A stretch of DNA of 16,369 nucleotides from Anammoximicrobium sp964409865. Its GTDB lineage: Bacteria > Planctomycetota > Planctomycetia > Pirellulales > Pirellulaceae. The position numbers were made by a program, and so were the translations under genes. Every line of letters begins with the position of its first letter. Position 1 is the first letter of the stretch. Shown here piece after piece: positions 14,646 to 16,369 of this stretch. Location: assembly GCA_964409865.1 (NCBI GenBank), contig CAYPGE010000188.1:1-16369 (forward strand), in the 5' to 3' direction. A model generated the notes under the pieces. The model saw nothing but the letters and a program-made list of their open reading frames with translations, ran no database searches and was not told the origin of the DNA.

Positions 14646-15701
14646 ATGACTTCCCGCGACCGCGTCTTGACCACGTTTGCTCACCAGGAACCGGATCGCG
14701 TGCCGCTCTGGTTCGGCATGAGTCCGGAATTTCAGGCCCACGCCAAACGCCGTTTGGGCGTGGACGACGAGGGCCTGCTGGTCCGCTTGGGCGACGACTT
14801 CCGCCGCGTGTTCGCCGCGTACGCCGGGCCGTCGGTTCCGCTGCAAGCGGCGGACGCCACGTACCGCACACCGTTCGGCGTCGAGCGGCACGGATTGGGT
14901 TACGGGCAGCCCATCCGTCTGCCCCTGGCCGGCGCATCGCTGCGCGAGATCCACGACTACGCCTGGCCCGATCCGGCCTGGATGGATGTCTCTCAGATCC
15001 GCTCCGAAGCGATGGCCTACGACCGGCAGTTCGCGATTCTTGGCGGCGACTGGTCGCCGTTCTGGCACGACGCGATCGACCTGCTGGGGATGGAGGAGTT
15101 GCTGCTGAAGATGCACGACGAGCCGGCGCTGGTCGATGCGCTGCTGCAGCACATCGTGGATTACTACTTCGAGGTCTCCCGGCGGATTTTCGACGCCGCG
15201 GCCGACGCCATCGACATCTTCTTCATCGGCAACGATTTCGGCAGCCAATTCGGGCCCCTGGTCGGCCCGGATTTGTTCGCCCGTTTCCTGTTGCCGCACC
15301 TGCAACGTCTCATCGACTTGGGCCACGCTTACGGGCTCCAGGTCCAACTGCACTGTTGCGGCGGCTTCGCCCCGTTGCTGCCGATGATGATCCAGGCGGG
15401 GTTGGACGCCGTGCATGCGGTGCAGCCCTCGTGCCTGGGGATGGATCTGGCGAAGCTCAAAGCCGAGTTCGGCCGGCAGATCGTGTTCAACGGTGCCATC
15501 GACTCGCATCGCGCGCTGATCCAGGGCACGCCGGATTCCGTGCGGGTCACGACGCGCGAGGTGCTGCGGATCATGATGCCCGGCGGCGGCTACGTGGCCG
15601 GGGCCAGCCACGACTATATCCTGGAGGAAACGCCGGTAGACAACGTCTTGGCGATGAGCGACGCGGTGCGCGAGTTCGGCGTCTATGCGGCTTGTTCGTA
15701 A
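14646..15701 (+). CDS. UroD-family protein 2 (MtaA-like methyltransferase fold)
   Basis: The 351-residue protein opens with MTSRDRVLTTFAHQEPDRVPLWFG, the standard start of UroD-family methyltransferase-like proteins. It continues through IFFIGNDFGSQFGPLVGPDLF (191-211) and LGHAYGLQVQLHCCGG (225-240). After that come AGLDAVHAVQPSCLGMDLAKL, NGAIDSHRALIQGTP, and the C-terminal MPGGGYVAGASHDYILEETPVDN. His236-x-Cys238 with Cys263 matches the His-x-Cys...Cys zinc site of MtaA/MtbA-type cobamide methyltransferases, so a methyl-transfer role is plausible; no corrinoid protein is nearby. The HemE decarboxylase motif is not evident. The start is fixed by family similarity, yet no Shine-Dalgarno is visible because the heptamer block reaches the ATG. 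It is a distant paralogue of the 435-aa gene upstream. Confidence 0.88.
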   Translation: MTSRDRVLTTFAHQEPDRVPLWFGMSPEFQAHAKRRLGVDDEGLLVRLGDDFRRVFAAYAGPSVPLQAADATYRTPFGVERHGLGYGQPIRLPLAGASLREIHDYAWPDPAWMDVSQIRSEAMAYDRQFAILGGDWSPFWHDAIDLLGMEELLLKMHDEPALVDALLQHIVDYYFEVSRRIFDAAADAIDIFFIGNDFGSQFGPLVGPDLFARFLLPHLQRLIDLGHAYGLQVQLHCCGGFAPLLPMMIQAGLDAVHAVQPSCLGMDLAKLKAEFGRQIVFNGAIDSHRALIQGTPDSVRVTTREVLRIMMPGGGYVAGASHDYILEETPVDNVLAMSDAVREFGVYAACS

Positions 15702-15965
15702 CTCCAAAGGTGAGGGGGTTCGACCAGAAAGAAAGGAGCCGTGTAAGCCCTGATTGTCAAACGATTTGCCGTGCTTTTCGTGGGTGAAGAGGAAGCGCAG
15801 GTTTCCGCTTTGCAGTCCGTTGCTCTACCAGCTGAGCCACCGGACCGGATGGCTACTCCAGCACTTGATCGGCTCGTGGCAGGAGGATCTGCGACGCGGC
15901 TGCCGCGAGTTTCGGCCGTGAAGCTGCAACTTTGCTTACGTCAAGGACTTCCGTCGCTGCGACGG
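15702..15965 (+). other. Gap without a gene; tRNA half and palindromes
   Basis: No convincing coding region is seen. The gap holds the tRNA-Cys half at 15809-15846, a palindrome CGCGGC-T-GCCGCG (15895-15907), and CCGTCG-CTG-CGACGG (15951-15965), which ends at the base before the -35 of the next promoter. Bases between the UroD-like stop and the tRNA half look like neither a gene nor the missing tRNA 3' half. Confidence 0.5.
15809..15846 (-). pseudogene. 5' half of tRNA-Cys(GCA), positions 1-38 only
   Basis: The minus strand reads as canonical tRNA: acceptor strand GGTCCGG (1-7), T8, D-stem GCTC/GAGC around AGCTGGTA with G18-G19, A26, anticodon 5' stem ACGGA, and loop CTGCAAA with anticodon GCA. 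The next bases, GCGGA, cannot pair with ACGGA, and no T-arm or CCGGACC acceptor end follows. The match stops exactly after position 38. It is not a functional tRNA; it may mark an integration or rearrangement boundary. Confidence 0.8.
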
Positions 15966-15994
15966 TTGACAAGAAGGGATGGTGCTGGTAGCAT
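15951..15994 (+). promoter_or_regulatory. Sigma70-type promoter with an abutting palindrome
   Basis: A perfect TTGACA (15966-15971), a 17-bp spacer and TAGCAT (15989-15994, 4 of 6) place the start near 16001. The 15-bp palindrome CCGTCG-CTG-CGACGG (15951-15965) ends at the base before the -35 and could be an operator. The promoter excludes an in-frame ATG at 15979 as start of the following gene. Confidence 0.48.
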
Positions 15995-16077
15995 CAAAGG
16001 GCCAACCGAGGCAGAGCGGTCGGCTTGCTCGGGGGCGCGGTGCGAAGTTGGCTGTTGTAGTCCAGGTGATGATGCGT

Positions 16078-16369
16078 ATGTCGTCGTTTTGTTCGCGAAG
16101 TGGCGGCCGATTGCGGTGGCCGACCGGGCGGCTCTCGGACGGGCCTCTGGATCGCCTGTTTCTTTATTATCTGCCGGCATTCGCCGGGGCCGCCGTGTTT
16201 GCGTGCCTGCTCGGGTTGCCCGTCCTCGCGCCGGGATTCACGTCGGAAAGTCCGGAAGTCCAACAGATGCTGGGCAAGGCTTGCGCGTTTCTGGAAAAGA
16301 GCCCCCCGAGCCAATTCGGAGTGGGAGCCGAATGCTTGACGGCCATGGCCTTGTTGAAAGCGGGCAAGG
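16078..16369 (+). CDS. Membrane-anchored protein, 5' part only (runs off the window)
   Basis: The frame stays open to the window end. After a basic N-terminus (SFCSRSGGRLRWPTGR) it has a hydrophobic segment, LFLYYLPAFAGAAVFACLLG (about residues 28-47), which acts as a signal anchor or signal peptide. It then continues with SPEVQQMLGKACAFLEK...ECLTAMALLKAGK. That last part recalls the helical repeats of prenyltransferase/squalene-cyclase-like proteins found in planctomycetes, but too little is present to be sure. ATG 16078 is chosen because AGGTG (16064-16068) lies 9 bases ahead; in-frame ATGs at 16069 and 16072 and a GTG at 16066 are alternatives. The promoter at 15966-15994 gives a leader of about 75 nt. 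Codon choice fits the neighbouring genes. Confidence 0.6.
   Translation, partial: MSSFCSRSGGRLRWPTGRLSDGPLDRLFLYYLPAFAGAAVFACLLGLPVLAPGFTSESPEVQQMLGKACAFLEKSPPSQFGVGAECLTAMALLKAGK

Noticed and set aside
14646..15701. Haem-synthesis uroporphyrinogen decarboxylase (HemE)
   Set aside because: The His-x-Cys metal site and overall motifs fit MtaA-like methyltransferases, and the HemE active-site signature is not evident.
15809..15846. Functional tRNA-Cys gene
   Set aside because: The 3' anticodon strand, T-arm and acceptor end are all missing; the bases after position 38 do not pair.
15700..15846. Group I intron interrupting the tRNA
   Set aside because: No 3' tRNA half was found in the window and the break after an A at position 38 is not a typical 5' splice site, which normally follows U.
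15979..16077. Earlier start (ATG 15979) for the right-edge gene
   Set aside because: It lies inside the predicted promoter, between the -35 and -10, so the transcript would not include it.

Overview
The window looks like the chromosome of a GC-rich planctomycete, most likely of the Pirellulales type. This is judged from gene content, not from a database search. The clues are a Gfo/Idh/MocA oxidoreductase with a twin-arginine leader, a secreted ThuA-like protein, a secreted parallel beta-helix protein, a lipoprotein and a zinc-ribbon membrane protein of the kinds common in that phylum, UroD-like methyltransferase-fold proteins, and gaps filled with hairpin-forming repeats.

Left part (1-4350): an unrecognised 247-aa gene (minus strand) and an Ogt/MGMT-type DNA repair gene (plus strand) diverge from a 167-bp gap whose two predicted promoters share -10 bases. 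A coiled-coil lipoprotein gene follows. Then come the first copy of a 121-bp inverted-repeat element and an isopropylmalate dehydrogenase-family gene behind its own promoter-like sequence.

Middle part (4470-9642): four plus-strand genes resemble a polysaccharide or sugar-acid utilisation cluster. They encode a secreted beta-helix enzyme candidate, a ThuA-like protein, a Tat-exported Gfo/Idh/MocA oxidoreductase, and a 202-aa ORF that looks like a piece of an L-fucose isomerase-like gene. A long REP-like hairpin separates ThuA from the oxidoreductase. The second copy of the 121-bp element fills the gap between the isomerase fragment and a convergent zinc-ribbon membrane protein gene, and its terminal CTAG supplies that gene's stop codon.

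Right part (11299-15701): a perfect 29-bp inverted repeat precedes an operon-like run. The run holds a secreted glycosidase-like TIM-barrel candidate, a UroD-like protein, a four-helix-bundle (S23/IVP/bAvd-like) gene and a second UroD-like protein. The four-helix gene is the most striking feature. On its left are 28 uninterrupted heptamers (GTGAYYG, 196 bp) and on its right are 5 degenerate heptamers in inverted orientation, so it looks like a discrete cassette between two paralogous genes. The array supplies the stop codon of the upstream gene, and the right-hand array touches the ATG of the downstream gene and leaves it without a visible ribosome binding site.

Right edge (15702-16369): an exact 38-nt 5' half of a tRNA-Cys(GCA), positions 1-38, lies on the minus strand with no 3' half. 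Beyond it are a palindrome, a good sigma70-type promoter, and a membrane-anchored protein gene that runs off the window.
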